Shown: piece by piece, positions 25,911 to 35,408 of the stretch | Position numbering within the stretch: the first letter of the stretch is position 1 | How the letters are laid out: the number at the start of each line of letters is the position of its first letter | Origin: Pseudomonas sp. PDM15 | GTDB taxonomy: Bacteria; Pseudomonadota; Gammaproteobacteria; Pseudomonadales; Pseudomonadaceae | Length of the DNA stretch: 64,000 nucleotides | Reading direction: 5' to 3' | Assembly (NCBI RefSeq): GCF_014851565.1 | Contig: NZ_JACVAA010000008.1 | Location: 124,001-188,000, forward strand | The notes under the pieces: generated by a model | Seen by the model: only the letters and a program-made list of their open reading frames with translations | Database searches by the model: none | What the model was told of the DNA's origin: nothing | Made by a program: the position numbers and the translations under genes

Positions 25911-26393
25911 ATGTCCCGTACCGTTTCCAACAAGTCCCGCATCGGCCTGCTCGCTGTCGCCCTGGCCGGCGGCATGAACCTGGCGTCCACCGCCTTCGCC
26001 GTCGAACAACTGCCCCAGGGCTATCAGCTGGCCGCCGCCGACAAGGCCGGGGAGGGCAAGTGTGGTGAAGGCAAATGCGGCGAGGGCAAGTGTGGCGGCG
26101 AGGCCAAGGCCACGCAGGCCGAAGGCAAGTGTGGTGAAGGTAAATGCGGGGAAGGCAAATGTGGCGATGCCTCCTTCTCCCGCACCGATACCGACGATGA
26201 CGGCCGCGTCTCCCTCAAGGAGTTGCTGGCCGTGGCGCCGAACGGCAGCGGCGAGTTCAAGGCCATGGACAGCAACGCCGACGGCTATCTGTCCGAGGCC
26301 GAGGTCTACAAGTTCCGCAGCAACCAGTACACCAGCAACGGCAAGCCAGTGCCGACTGAGCTGTTCACCAAGATGAGCCAGGCCAAGGACTGA
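25911..26393 (+). CDS. hvfA: HvfA-like RiPP metallophore precursor with EF-hands
   Basis: 160 residues. Start ATG 25911 has GGAGAA upstream. A Sec signal peptide (cleavage after AFA, residue 30) leads into a Cys region with six EGKCG units in two triads (Cys 51, 56, 61, 74, 79, 84) separated by GEAKATQA, the core motif of HvfA-family precursors. In Haemophilus HvfA, these cysteines are converted by HvfB/HvfC to oxazolone-thioamide groups that bind copper. Unusually, a C-terminal domain with two canonical EF-hand loops follows: DTDDDGRVSLKE (93-104) and DSNADGYLSEAE (120-131). No other Cys exists in the protein. It heads the operon with hvfB and hvfC. The metal bound and the role of the EF-hands are inference. 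Confidence 0.88.
   Translation: MSRTVSNKSRIGLLAVALAGGMNLASTAFAVEQLPQGYQLAAADKAGEGKCGEGKCGEGKCGGEAKATQAEGKCGEGKCGEGKCGDASFSRTDTDDDGRVSLKELLAVAPNGSGEFKAMDSNADGYLSEAEVYKFRSNQYTSNGKPVPTELFTKMSQAKD
26052..26165 (+). repeat. six in-frame 15-base repeats encoding EGKCG
   Basis: Two blocks of three units (26052-26096 and 26121-26165) with synonymous differences (AAGTGT/AAATGC, GAA/GAG), joined by 24 bases. The coding differences show selection on the peptide rather than a recent DNA slip. Confidence 0.9.
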
Positions 26394-26462
26394 TCCGCCC
26401 CCCTGAAACCACGCCCTCCCTGTCACCGACCGGGAGGGCGTTCGTCCATCTGGAGAACCCAT

Positions 26463-27308
26463 ATGACCATTCTTGCCCCCGTGCATGGCGCCGGCCTCGG
26501 CCTGCGCCGTGCCTTGCTGCCCGAGCTGCTGGCGATGGCGCCCGGCAGCGTGGATTTTCTCGAATGCGCGCCGGACAACTGGATCGGCGTCGGCGGCGCC
26601 CATGGTGACGGCCTCGCGGCATTGGCAGAGCGCATCCCGCTGACCTGCCACGGCCTGTCGCTGTCGCTCGGCGGCCCGGCGCCGCTGGACCTCGATCTGC
26701 TGCGCCACACCCGCACCTTTCTCGACCGTCATCGGGTGCCGCTGTACAGCGAGCACCTGAGTTACTGCTCGGACGACGGTCAGCTGTACGACCTGCTGCC
26801 GCTGCCGTTCACCGACGAGGCCGTGCACCACGTGGCGGCACGCATCCGCCAGGCCCAGGACGTGCTGGGCCGGCGCATCGCGGTGGAAAACGTTTCCTAC
26901 TACGCGGCGCCCTACCAGGCGCTGAGCGAGATCGAGTTCCTCCGCGCGGTGCTGGACGAGGCCGACTGCGACCTGCTGCTGGACGTCAACAACCTGTTCG
27001 TCAACGCCATCAACCATGGCTACGACGCGGCCAGCTACCTGGCGGCGATTCCCGCCGCGCGGGTGGTGTGCCTGCACGTGGCCGGGCATTACGACGAGGC
27101 ACCGGACCTGAAGATCGACACCCACGGCGCCGCCGTGAAGGGCGATGTGTGGGCGCTGCTGGCGCAGGCCTATGCGCGCTTCGGCGAGGTGCCGACGCTG
27201 CTGGAGCGGGACTTCAACTTCCCGCCGCTGGCCGAGCTGCTGAGCGAGGTCGAGCAGATTCGCGGCTACCAGCGCGCCGCACGGCTGCCGGAGGTGCGCC
27301 ATGGCTGA
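26463..27308 (+). CDS. hvfB: MNIO-type (DUF692) RiPP maturase HvfB
   Basis: 281 residues of the DUF692 multinuclear non-haem iron oxidase family, which uses two or three iron atoms to oxidise Cys residues in RiPP precursors. Metal-ligand motifs along the TIM barrel are intact: CHGLSLSLGG, LYSEHLS, AVENVSYY, LLLDVNNLFVNAINHG, CLHVAGH, DTHGAAV and TLLERDFN. Start ATG 26463 has GGAG upstream. Its partner hvfC overlaps its end by 8 bases. It should act on the six EGKCG cysteines of the preceding gene product. Confidence 0.93.
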   Translation: MTILAPVHGAGLGLRRALLPELLAMAPGSVDFLECAPDNWIGVGGAHGDGLAALAERIPLTCHGLSLSLGGPAPLDLDLLRHTRTFLDRHRVPLYSEHLSYCSDDGQLYDLLPLPFTDEAVHHVAARIRQAQDVLGRRIAVENVSYYAAPYQALSEIEFLRAVLDEADCDLLLDVNNLFVNAINHGYDAASYLAAIPAARVVCLHVAGHYDEAPDLKIDTHGAAVKGDVWALLAQAYARFGEVPTLLERDFNFPPLAELLSEVEQIRGYQRAARLPEVRHG

Positions 27309-28047
27309 GGCACTGTATGAGCAACTGCTGCGCATGGCCCGCCATGTGCGCGACCCGCAGCGCCATGCGCCGCCACCGGGTATCGAGGCGCGGCGCCTGG
27401 CGGTCTATCGGCAGCTGTTCTTCGGCAATCTCGATTCGTTGCTGTCCGGTGCCTTTCCGGTGGCGCGGGCGAGCCTGGGCAGCGCTCGCTGGCAGGCGCT
27501 GGTGCAGGCCTTCTACGCCGACCATCGCTGCCGTACACCGCTGTTCACCGAGCTGGCCGGCGAGTTCGTCGACTACCTGGAGGCGGGCGAGACGCCGGAT
27601 GTACCGGAGTGGCTGGCCGAGCTGGCCCATTACGAGCGGGTGGAGAGTGTGCTGCTGCTTAGCGATGCGGGCGAGCCGGCGCATAACCCCCAGGGCGATC
27701 TGCTCGACGGCGTGCTGGTGTTGTCGCCCCTGGCCTGGCCGCTGGCCTATCGCTGGCCGGTGGCGGAGATCGGCCCGAGGCATCAGCCGCAGCAGGCGCC
27801 GGCGCAGCCTACGCTGATCCTCGCCCAGCGCCGGGCGGACCTGCGCGTGCATTTCTCGCGGCTGGCGCCGCTGGCTCATGCGCTGCTGCTGTCGCTGCAG
27901 GAACGTGATGTCAGCGGCCGTGAACACCTGGCGCTGCTGGCCGAGGCCATCGGTGTGACGCCGGAGGAAATTGAGCCGGCCGGACTGGCGCTGCTGGAGA
28001 GCCTGCGCGCCCAGGGCGTGGTGCTTGGTACCCTTGCCAACGCCTGA
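27301..28047 (+). CDS. hvfC: HvfC-type (DUF2063) RiPP recognition/maturation partner
   Basis: 248 residues. N-terminal DUF2063 domain (LAVYRQLFFGNLDSLLSGAFPVARASLG...FYADHRCRTPLFTELAGEFVDYL) and a C-terminal winged-helix-like part. In studied systems, this partner forms a complex with the MNIO enzyme and presents the precursor. Translation is coupled to hvfB by overlap. A bidirectional terminator follows. Confidence 0.9.
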   Translation: MAEALYEQLLRMARHVRDPQRHAPPPGIEARRLAVYRQLFFGNLDSLLSGAFPVARASLGSARWQALVQAFYADHRCRTPLFTELAGEFVDYLEAGETPDVPEWLAELAHYERVESVLLLSDAGEPAHNPQGDLLDGVLVLSPLAWPLAYRWPVAEIGPRHQPQQAPAQPTLILAQRRADLRVHFSRLAPLAHALLLSLQERDVSGREHLALLAEAIGVTPEEIEPAGLALLESLRAQGVVLGTLANA

Positions 28048-28059
28048 ACGCCGGTCATG

Positions 28060-28098
28060 AAAAAGCCCGCGTACCTGTCGAGGTGCGCGGGCTTTTTT
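28060..28098. terminator. bidirectional terminator between hvfC and hvfX
   Basis: Stem GCCCGCG / CGCGGGC extended by TACCT/AGGTG with loop GTCG, five A before and six T after. It stops both convergent units. Confidence 0.92.
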
Positions 28099-28108
28099 GT
28101 TGCGTGGA

Positions 28109-28600
28109 TCAGGCCTTGCGGCGCAGCAGTGCATCCAGGCTCAGTAGCCCGGCGCCCTTGAGCAGCAGCGGCAGCAGGGCGACCAGATAGATCAGCGGCA
28201 GCTTGTAGTTGCCATGGCCGTGGTCGCTGATCGAGTAGCCCAGCGCCAGCTCCGCCAGGCTCGACCAGTGCACCGGCCAGTGCACGGCGGCGATAGCCAC
28301 CACGGTCAGGACGATCAGGGTGGCCGACGCCAGGCGCGTGCCCAAGCCGAGCAGCAGGAGCAGGGGCGCGATCAGCTCGATCCACATCGACAGTTGCCAG
28401 TTCACCTCGGCCGGCAGCAGGTCGAAGGGAAAGGGGAACTGCAGCTGGGCGAACCAGTTCGGCCCGTTCCATTTCTCCAGGCCGGCCTCGAAGAATTCCC
28501 AGGCGAGGAACAGGCGCAGCGGCAGGTCGGCGCTCCAGGCGCCGAGACGGTCGATATGGGCGAAGACATTCTTCAGTGGAGCGAGTGCGAGCGTGTTCAT
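28109..28600 (-). CDS. hvfX: DoxX-like membrane protein, HvfX family
   Basis: 163 residues, four to five membrane helices (LRLFLAWEFFEAGLEKWNGP is the DoxX signature; LSMWIELIAPLLLLLGLG; ASATLIVLTVVAIAAVHWPVHW; KLPLIYLVALLPLLLKG). DoxX-like HvfX proteins accompany hvfABC clusters and are proposed to help maturation or export of the copper-binding peptide. Here it lies convergent to hvfC, in its own two-gene unit with the following reductase-like gene. Confidence 0.85.
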   Translation of the reverse strand: MNTLALAPLKNVFAHIDRLGAWSADLPLRLFLAWEFFEAGLEKWNGPNWFAQLQFPFPFDLLPAEVNWQLSMWIELIAPLLLLLGLGTRLASATLIVLTVVAIAAVHWPVHWSSLAELALGYSISDHGHGNYKLPLIYLVALLPLLLKGAGLLSLDALLRRKA

Positions 28601-28612
28601 GGTGACCTCGAA

Positions 28613-29272
28613 TCAGCGGGCGGTGGCGAGCGGCGTACGGGCCGGCTGAGCGTTGCGGCGCACGCGCTGGGCCAGCTTGGCGACCAGCTTGAGCACGATG
28701 GCGGAGAACATCAGGCCGAAGGCCAGCACATAGCCGGGGCTCAGCGGGATGCGCTTGTAGAACGAGAAGCAGAAGATCAGCGCCAGCACCCAGGTGCCGG
28801 TGCTGTGCAGCGCCTTCCAGCCACGGCCGCCGAGGGCCTTCATTGCCCAGGGGAAGGAGGTGAGGGCGAGCAGCAGGATGAACAGGTAGCCCAGCGAGCC
28901 GGGGATATTGGCGGCCGCGGAGCGCCCGTTCCAGAACACCTCGGGAAACAGTTGCGCGTAGGTCAGGATCAGCACGCCGTGGATCAGGTGGGAGAAGGCG
29001 AATGCCAGGCCGAAGAAGCGTCGTTCGCGCAGCAGCGCGCGGGTGGTCGGACTGGGCAGCAGGATGACCAGCGACGAGGCGAGGAAGGCGATCAGGAACA
29101 GCACGAAGGAGGTGCGTGCGGTGACGCGGATGGCGCTGCGCAGCGCCTCCACCAGCTGTGGCTGCCAGAGCAGCGCCAGGGCGGTGGCGGCGAGGACGAG
29201 CAGGGAAAGCAGGCTGAACAGGCGCCAGCCATGCAGGCTGGCGGGGGTGGTGGCGGCAGTGATAGGGGGCAT
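28613..29272 (-). CDS. ferric-reductase-like / cytochrome-b-type membrane protein
   Basis: 219 residues from the ATG at 29272, which has GGAG upstream; an in-frame upstream ATG would add 19 polar residues. About six membrane helices with His residues in FSHLIHGVLIL and KALHSTGTWVLAL, placed like the haem-ligating histidines of the ferric reductase-like transmembrane domain. There is no FAD/NADPH domain. First gene of the unit with hvfX (12 bases apart). It may change the redox state of copper or iron, or feed electrons for precursor chemistry; both are inference. Confidence 0.75.
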   Translation of the reverse strand: MPPITAATTPASLHGWRLFSLLSLLVLAATALALLWQPQLVEALRSAIRVTARTSFVLFLIAFLASSLVILLPSPTTRALLRERRFFGLAFAFSHLIHGVLILTYAQLFPEVFWNGRSAAANIPGSLGYLFILLLALTSFPWAMKALGGRGWKALHSTGTWVLALIFCFSFYKRIPLSPGYVLAFGLMFSAIVLKLVAKLAQRVRRNAQPARTPLATAR

Positions 29273-29374
29273 CGGCGGGCTCCGGGAGCGGTGCGCGTCG
29301 GCGGAATGCCATCGCGCGGTCGGTGCCATGCTCGCCAGCCGGTTTGTCCTGGATGTGTCCGCCGCGGGCCGTCC

Positions 29375-29390
29375 TGTATCCCTGTGTATC
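29375..29390. promoter_or_regulatory. direct-repeat box upstream of the reductase-like gene and hvfX
   Basis: TGTATCCCTGTGTATC, i.e. GATACACAGGGATACA on the minus strand reading toward the gene, 103 bases before its start. Two perfect GATACA units 10 bases apart. It lies between the kinase stop and this unit. Confidence 0.6.
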
Positions 29391-29396
29391 TCCGGC

Positions 29397-30700
29397 TCAG
29401 CTTGTTACACACAGCTCCAGTTGCGCGCACAGACCGCCGCTGTCGCGGTTGCGCAGCGTCAGATGTGCACCGAGCGCCTGGCTCAGCTGCAGGGCAATGG
29501 CCAGGCCGAGGCCGGTGCCGCCGGTGCTGCGGTTGCGCGAACTCTCCACCCGGTAGAACGGCTTGAACACCTCTTCCAGCTCGGCCTCGGCGATGCCGGG
29601 GCCGTGGTCCAGCACCTGCAGGCGCACGCCGTGCTCGTCGCGCTCCACCCGCAGCTCGGCGCTGCCGGCGAACTTGAGGGCGTTGTCGATCAGGTTGCTC
29701 AGCACCCGCCGCAGGGCATGCGGACGGGTTTCCACCAGGGCGCCGCTGCGGCCGGCCAGGCTCACCGCCTGGCCACTGTCCTGATAGTCGAGCACCAGGC
29801 TGTCGAGGAAGGCGTCCAGGTCGACCCGGCACAGCGCCTCGCGGCTGCCGTCCATGCTGCGCGCGTAGGCTACGCCCTCGCGCACCAGGTGCTGCATCTC
29901 GTTGAGGTCGCTCCACAGGCGCTCGCGTTCCGGCGACTCGTCCATCTGTTCGACGCGCAGCTTCATGCGCGTGATCGGCGTCTGCAGGTCGTGGGAGATG
30001 GCCGCCAGCAGCTGCATGCGTTCCTTCAGGTAGGCGGCGATGCGCCCCTGCAGGGCATTGAAGGCGCGGGCGGCGTAGGCCACTTCCTTCGGTCCGCGCT
30101 CGTCCAGGGGGGGCGCTGGACTGTCCGGGTCGAGGTGGTCAACCGCACTGGCCAGGCGGGTCAGCGGGCGGATCGCCATGCGCACCGCGAGCCAGGTGCA
30201 GCCCAGCAGTACCAGCAACTGCATCACCAGCATCAGCGGCAACCACTGCGCCACCGGGATGCTGCCGGGCGTGACATCGAGCACCAGCGGGCTGCCGTCG
30301 CTGAGGCGGATATGGACCTGGAAGTGCGGGCGTGGCCCCTCGATGGTCTCGAAGCGCAGGGGGAAATGCGCACCGATGGCCCGCTCGATGGAGGGCACCG
30401 CCATGGGCGCCTCGTTCATGTCCATCGGGATACCGGGCAGGCCCTCTTCGAGCCGGTAGCGGTAGTTGCGTCGCTCCAGCAGCGGCAGCCAGCTGGCCCG
30501 CTCGGCGGCTGGCAGGCGGTCGATCAGCATGACCGTGGTGCTCAGGTCCATCTGCAGGTTGTCGAGCATCAGGTCGCGGCCGGTCTGGTAGCGCTCGTAG
30601 AACTGCGAGCTGAACGACATGCCGTAGGCCAGCACCAGGCCGACCAGGAAGATCAGGGTCAGGCGTGCGGCCAGGGTGCGTGGCCAGCGCAGCAGAGCGT

Positions 30701-30704
<4 letters not shown>
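29397..30704 (-). CDS. sensor histidine kinase of the Hvf cluster
   Basis: 435 residues with a GTG start overlapping the response-regulator stop. Two membrane helices (about 12-32 and 165-190) flank a periplasmic sensor region with a Met-rich stretch (GIPMDMNEAPMAVP). HAMP, then DHp with the phospho-acceptor His in AAISHDLQTPITRMKLR, and a complete HATPase domain (NLIDNALKF, DHGPGIAEAE, GGTGLGLAIALQLSQALG). The long frame continuing upstream in the same register is antisense noise within the regulator. Methionines in the sensor loop would suit copper(I), which is inference. Confidence 0.93.
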
Positions 30705-31441
<737 letters not shown>

Positions 31442-31507
31442 GGCTGCCTCTCGTTGCAATGACGGTGGCTAGTCTATCGGCCTCGGCGGCACTTGCCCGC
31501 CATCCTT

Positions 31508-31523
31508 TGTATTGCAGTGTATC
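31508..31523. promoter_or_regulatory. direct-repeat box between the response regulator and DUF2790 gene
   Basis: TGTATTGCAGTGTATC; on the minus strand GATACACTGCAATACA. Units are 10 bases apart. It could serve the regulator (67 bases away) and the divergent DUF2790 gene (131 bases away). Confidence 0.55.
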
Positions 31524-31654
31524 CAGGCTGCGGGGTGATACCTGGCGCGGCAATCGTTCGCCGTGCCCGACACATTGGCGATACCTCCCGAACATGCAAT
31601 GGGCGCCCGGCAGATGTGATCCATCGCCATCCCCATGAATCTCAGGAGACTCCC

Positions 31655-31918
31655 ATGAAAGCCATCACCCGCGCCGCCCTCGTTCTGGCCTGCGTACTTC
31701 CCTTCGGCAGCTTCGCCGTGCAGGCCGCCGAGAGCATCCCCGTCGAGCGCTACCACTACGGCATGCAGCTGGACGTGCAGAAGGTCCTGAAGCTGCAGGA
31801 AGCGCCTTCGACGCTGTGCCAGGTGGTGGAGGCGCGCATGGATTACCTGGATTCCCAGGGCCGTGAGCGCAGCCTGGCCTACCTCAAGCATGCCCAGGCT
31901 TGCGAGTACGACAACTGA
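31655..31918 (+). CDS. DUF2790 periplasmic protein
   Basis: 87 residues: signal peptide (cleavage about AVQAAE, residue 25) and a short mature part with SIPVERYHYGMQLDVQKVLKLQ, typical of DUF2790 proteins of Pseudomonas. Two Cys (TLCQVVEARMDYLDSQGR... QACEY) may form a disulfide. Start has AGGAG upstream. Divergent from the response regulator and followed by the DipZ-like gene, which suggests a place in the same envelope metal/thiol response. Confidence 0.85.
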   Translation: MKAITRAALVLACVLPFGSFAVQAAESIPVERYHYGMQLDVQKVLKLQEAPSTLCQVVEARMDYLDSQGRERSLAYLKHAQACEYDN

Positions 31919-31982
31919 TCGCTGCCCATCCGACTCGCCCGGCCGTGCCGGGCATGACCTTTCGCGCACTGCGAGGTGACCC

Positions 31983-33215
31983 ATGCTGCTTATCGCCTTC
32001 CTCGGTGGGATGCTGACCATTCTCAGCCCCTGCATCCTGCCCGTGCTGCCGCTGTTGCTGTCCAGGGTCGGGGCCTCGGCCGCATCGATCTGGCTGACCC
32101 TGCTCGGCCTGGCGTCCGGATTTGCCTTGCTGGCCAGCCTGGCGGCGGTGTCTGCGGACTGGGCCATCGCGGCCAGCGTCTGGGGGCGCCATGTGGCGCT
32201 CGCCGCCTTGGCGTTGTCCGCGCTGGCGTTGCTCTCCACCCGCTTCGGCAACTGGTTGTCGCGCCCATTGCTGTGGCTGGGCGACCGCCTGCATGGCGAG
32301 GCCAGGAAGCTGCCTGCAGGGCTTTCCGCCTGGTTGCTGGGGCTGGCCAGCGGGTTGCTGTGGGCGCCCTGTGCTGGGCCGATACTCGGCCTGATCCTCT
32401 CGGGGGCCATGCTCGGCGGGCTTGCGGTCGCCAGCAGCCTGCTGCTGTTCTGCTACGGGCTCGGCAGTGCCGTGGCGCTGGCGCTGGTGATCTTCCTGGG
32501 CCGTGGTGTGGTCCAGCGGCTGCGCCCCTCGCTACGCCTGATCGAGTGGCTGCGACGTGGCATGGGTGGCGTGGCGCTGCTGGCCGTCATCGGCATCGCC
32601 AGCGGAATGAGTGGCCAACTGGCCGGCGCCGGCTCGTCGAGCCTGCTGTCCGCACTGGAGCGCAAGGTCCTCGACGGCGTGCCCAGGTTGCTGACACAGC
32701 TGGTCGGCGATGCGCGCGCCGCGGATAGCGAACAGCTGCCCGACCTGGGGCCGGCACCCTCGCTGGACGGGGCCAGCCAGTGGCTCAACGGTCCGGCGCT
32801 GGATCTGCAAGCCCTGCGTGGCAAGGTGGTGCTGGTGGATTTCTGGACCTACGACTGCATCAACTGCCGCAATAGCCTGCCGTACGTGAACCAGTGGGCG
32901 CGGCGCTATGCCTACCAGGGGCTGGTGGTGATCGGCGTGCACACGCCCGAGTATCCCTACGAGCGCATCGTCGAGAACGTGCGCGACGCGGTGGTGCGGC
33001 TGGGTGTGCAGCACCCGGTGGCGATCGACAACCAGTACCGCATCTGGAGCGCTTTCAATAACCAGTACTGGCCGGCGCATTACTTCATCGATGCCCAGGG
33101 GCGCATTCGCTATGCCCACATGGGCGAAGGCGGCTACGCGGAGCAGGAACGCATCATTCGCCAGTTGCTGGAGTTCGCCAGGCAAGGTGAGCCGGTAGCT
33201 GTGCGGCGAAATTGA
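31983..33215 (+). CDS. DipZ-like CcdA/DsbD-type thiol transporter with thioredoxin domain
   Basis: 410 residues. Residues 1-220 are a CcdA/DsbD membrane domain with the redox motif MLTILSPCILPVLPLL and the matching second Cys in LLWAPCAGPILGLIL. Residues 250-400 are a periplasmic thioredoxin/TlpA domain with active site CINC (DFWTYDCINCRNSLPYV). It carries reducing power from the cytoplasm to periplasmic thiols. Next to a Cys-rich exported RiPP this may keep its cysteines or copper reduced, an inference from position. Confidence 0.9.
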   Translation: MLLIAFLGGMLTILSPCILPVLPLLLSRVGASAASIWLTLLGLASGFALLASLAAVSADWAIAASVWGRHVALAALALSALALLSTRFGNWLSRPLLWLGDRLHGEARKLPAGLSAWLLGLASGLLWAPCAGPILGLILSGAMLGGLAVASSLLLFCYGLGSAVALALVIFLGRGVVQRLRPSLRLIEWLRRGMGGVALLAVIGIASGMSGQLAGAGSSSLLSALERKVLDGVPRLLTQLVGDARAADSEQLPDLGPAPSLDGASQWLNGPALDLQALRGKVVLVDFWTYDCINCRNSLPYVNQWARRYAYQGLVVIGVHTPEYPYERIVENVRDAVVRLGVQHPVAIDNQYRIWSAFNNQYWPAHYFIDAQGRIRYAHMGEGGYAEQERIIRQLLEFARQGEPVAVRRN

Positions 33216-33322
33216 AAGCGCGAGCGTTGCTCTCGGACGAGCTGCCTGCATTTATCTGGAATGGATACAGCGCCCTGCGCTCAAAAATCTGGAGTACAGG
33301 ATCTGCGAGCTGGGAGGTTGGC

Positions 33323-33541
33323 ATGAAGGCAAGTGTCACGGAGCAACAGGAGAGCTGCACGCTTGATGCACTGCGCGACAAGAGAAATGCCGCGCAAGCC
33401 GAGCTGGAGCGTTACCTGCTGGAGCAGTTTCCCATCGATACCGACCAGAAGAACCTGGGCGTGGCGATGCGCGCCCACGCGGTGGTCGAGATCGAGGAGG
33501 AGATGCGCCACGAGATGCTGAGGGCGCAGGCCCACGGTTGA
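33323..33541 (+). CDS. small hypothetical protein
   Basis: 72 residues from the ATG at 33323 with GGAGG seven bases upstream. Charged and helical (LDALRDKRNAAQAELERYLLEQFPIDTDQ, EIEEEMRHEMLRAQ). Not recognised. An in-frame start at 33212 has no ribosome-binding site. Confidence 0.6.
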   Translation: MKASVTEQQESCTLDALRDKRNAAQAELERYLLEQFPIDTDQKNLGVAMRAHAVVEIEEEMRHEMLRAQAHG

Positions 33542-33558
33542 GCCGAGGGCGCGTCAGA

Positions 33559-33711
33559 TCAGTCGGGCGCGTTCTGCGGATCGCCTTCATTCGAGCGACT
33601 GCGCGGCTGTTCCCCGGTGATGTCCTCGTCCGGCTGCTCTTCCTTCGCGGGAGGTTCATGGGTGGTCGGGGTCTGTTCGGCTTTGCCGTTGGGCGTTGCG
33701 TGACTGGTCAT
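33559..33711 (-). CDS. very small hydrophilic hypothetical protein
   Basis: 50 residues, MTSHATPNGKAEQ... rich in Pro, Glu, Thr and probably disordered. GGAGAG stands 12 bases before the ATG. Codon use looks coding, but the product is not recognised. The 215 bases between it and the next gene hold nothing recognisable. Confidence 0.45.
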   Translation of the reverse strand: MTSHATPNGKAEQTPTTHEPPAKEEQPDEDITGEQPRSRSNEGDPQNAPD

Positions 33712-33926
33712 GTGCTCGGCTCTCCATTGAGGCTGGATACCTCTGTTTTGAGGGGAGAGCGGGGAGGGTGTTCAAGTATTTGCTGGCAGCACCAAGCAAG
33801 CTTCAATGCCACACCGTCTATACGGCGCCATACGTTTGAGCATTGGTCGACAGCGCGATATCGAGGGCGGCTGGCAGCATATTCCGCAGATGGCCCACTT
33901 CCGCTTCCCTCATGCGATCAGACCCA

Positions 33927-34727
33927 ATGAATCCAATCGACCTCCAGTCGTTTCAACGCATTACCAGCGCCCATGGCGAATTCGAAGGGGCGGCGTATTT
34001 CGACGCCGAGGAAGAGCTCGCCCACGAGGTGTTTCCTGACCGCATCGTGTTCCAGACCAATTATCTGGATTACCGCAGCTATGAGGTCGATCTCGCCGAG
34101 GGCGCGATACGCGTGCGCAAGACGCGGCTGGACAACTACCAGCGTGGCGACAAGGCCGAGGTCATCGAGGACGCCATGGACGAGGAGGACTGGGGCGAGC
34201 TGGGCGACCTGTGGCAGCGCATGAGTCGCGATCTGGACAGCCAGGAGCAGGGGCCGCAGCTCGACGTGAGCGACACGCTGGCCGAGCTGTTCTATTGCCT
34301 GTTCGAGGAGCGCCACGCGCAGGAGCTCGCGGATAACCTTCCGGCGCCGTCGGCGCAGTGGGATTGGGCCTGGAGGCAGCTCGAATCGGCGCTGGTCGGC
34401 GCCAACCAGCTGGCCGAGTTCGAATGGAAAGAGTGGCCGTCCTACGGGGTGGCCGCAGTCAATGCCCTCGCGCCGCTAAGGCAGTTGGGCATTGCCATCG
34501 CGACACCTGATGGCGCGACCATCGACGCCGTCAACCGCGCGCCCGACTGGGAGCGGGCGCTGCTGCAGTATTTCAACGCGCAGCTGGAAGCTCATGATCT
34601 GAAGCTGCTGGCCATCGGCACGCATTTCGACGAGAGCCAGGCCTTCGCTTGCCTGCCCATGAATGGTCTGGGGCTGGTCAACGCGCTGGAAATCATGGGC
34701 CGGCTGGGTATCGTCCACAAATACTGA
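33927..34727 (+). CDS. hypothetical acidic protein
   Basis: 266 residues from MNPIDLQSFQ (33927). In-frame ATGs at 33843 and 33912 are alternatives. Soluble and acidic, with Trp-rich patches (EEDWGELGDLW, AQWDWAWRQLES). I do not recognise a family or active site. Nothing in the neighbourhood suggests a role. Confidence 0.7.
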   Translation: MNPIDLQSFQRITSAHGEFEGAAYFDAEEELAHEVFPDRIVFQTNYLDYRSYEVDLAEGAIRVRKTRLDNYQRGDKAEVIEDAMDEEDWGELGDLWQRMSRDLDSQEQGPQLDVSDTLAELFYCLFEERHAQELADNLPAPSAQWDWAWRQLESALVGANQLAEFEWKEWPSYGVAAVNALAPLRQLGIAIATPDGATIDAVNRAPDWERALLQYFNAQLEAHDLKLLAIGTHFDESQAFACLPMNGLGLVNALEIMGRLGIVHKY

Positions 34728-34763
34728 GCGCTTACGCCCCCCGAGAAGCTTCGAGTCGGCAGC

Positions 34764-35000
34764 ATGAGACAGTGTGATCGATGCGGATTCCTCATCTTCC
34801 AGCACAACGCGCCCTGTTCGCGCTGTGCCGAGGAGATGAGACTCGCCAGAGAGGCCCTGGTGCCGAGGCGCAAACCCTCGGTATGGCGCAAGGTGATCAA
34901 GTGGCTGCTTGTCTGCCTGGTGGTCGCGGTGCTTGCCGCTGCGGCGGTTATCACCTGGTTCCTGAATACGGCCGGCGAATCGTTTCGCTCTCTCGGCTGA
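34764..35000 (+). CDS. small membrane protein with N-terminal zinc ribbon
   Basis: 78 residues. Two CxxC pairs at the start (MRQCDRCGF...APCSRCAEE) form a probable zinc ribbon; a basic linker precedes one membrane helix (VIKWLLVCLVVAVLAAAAVI). Function unknown. Confidence 0.65.
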   Translation: MRQCDRCGFLIFQHNAPCSRCAEEMRLAREALVPRRKPSVWRKVIKWLLVCLVVAVLAAAAVITWFLNTAGESFRSLG

Positions 35001-35087
35001 TGGCCAGCGGTTCTTCCAGCAAAATTGTGTCGACTCTATGGAGTGACTGTGTAGAATCCCGCGCCCGAAAATGCAGGAGACAACACG

Positions 35088-35408
35088 TTGGTCATTCATT
35101 ACTTCGCGTCCCAGGAGAGTGTTGCATGCGGACGCACCGGGTCTGGCCTCAATAGCAGCCAGGATGTCGCCCAGGTTTCATGCAAGCTCTGCCTTCGCTC
35201 CGTGGAAAAGATGGCTACCGCGCCGGTGCGCAAAGCGCCGAGCCTGGCGGAGCTGAGAGCCGCCGCGAAAGCGGAGAAGGCAGCCGCTGCCGAGGCCGCG
35301 AAACCCACCCCCAGACTGTCAGTGCGTGCCGAATGGCAGCAGCGTCTGCAACAGCTGCCGGGCCGCAATCGACTGCCGCGCGGCGCAGCCAAGCAATCCT
35401 TCATCTAA
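35088..35408 (+). CDS. hypothetical protein, TTG start
   Basis: 106 residues from the TTG at 35088 with AGGAGA eight bases upstream. The N-terminal third has Cys residues (ESVACGRTG, VSCKLCLRS) that could bind a metal; the rest is Ala/Lys-rich helix and a basic tail. It resembles a conserved but uncharacterised Pseudomonas family. The 233 bases that follow contain only a GC-rich hairpin near 35425-35449. Confidence 0.6.
   Translation: MVIHYFASQESVACGRTGSGLNSSQDVAQVSCKLCLRSVEKMATAPVRKAPSLAELRAAAKAEKAAAAEAAKPTPRLSVRAEWQQRLQQLPGRNRLPRGAAKQSFI

Noticed and set aside
26052..26165. Short regular DNA repeats that could suggest a CRISPR or satellite
   Set aside because: Units are 15 bases, contiguous, in frame and encode EGKCG with synonymous changes; there are no spacers and no cas genes.
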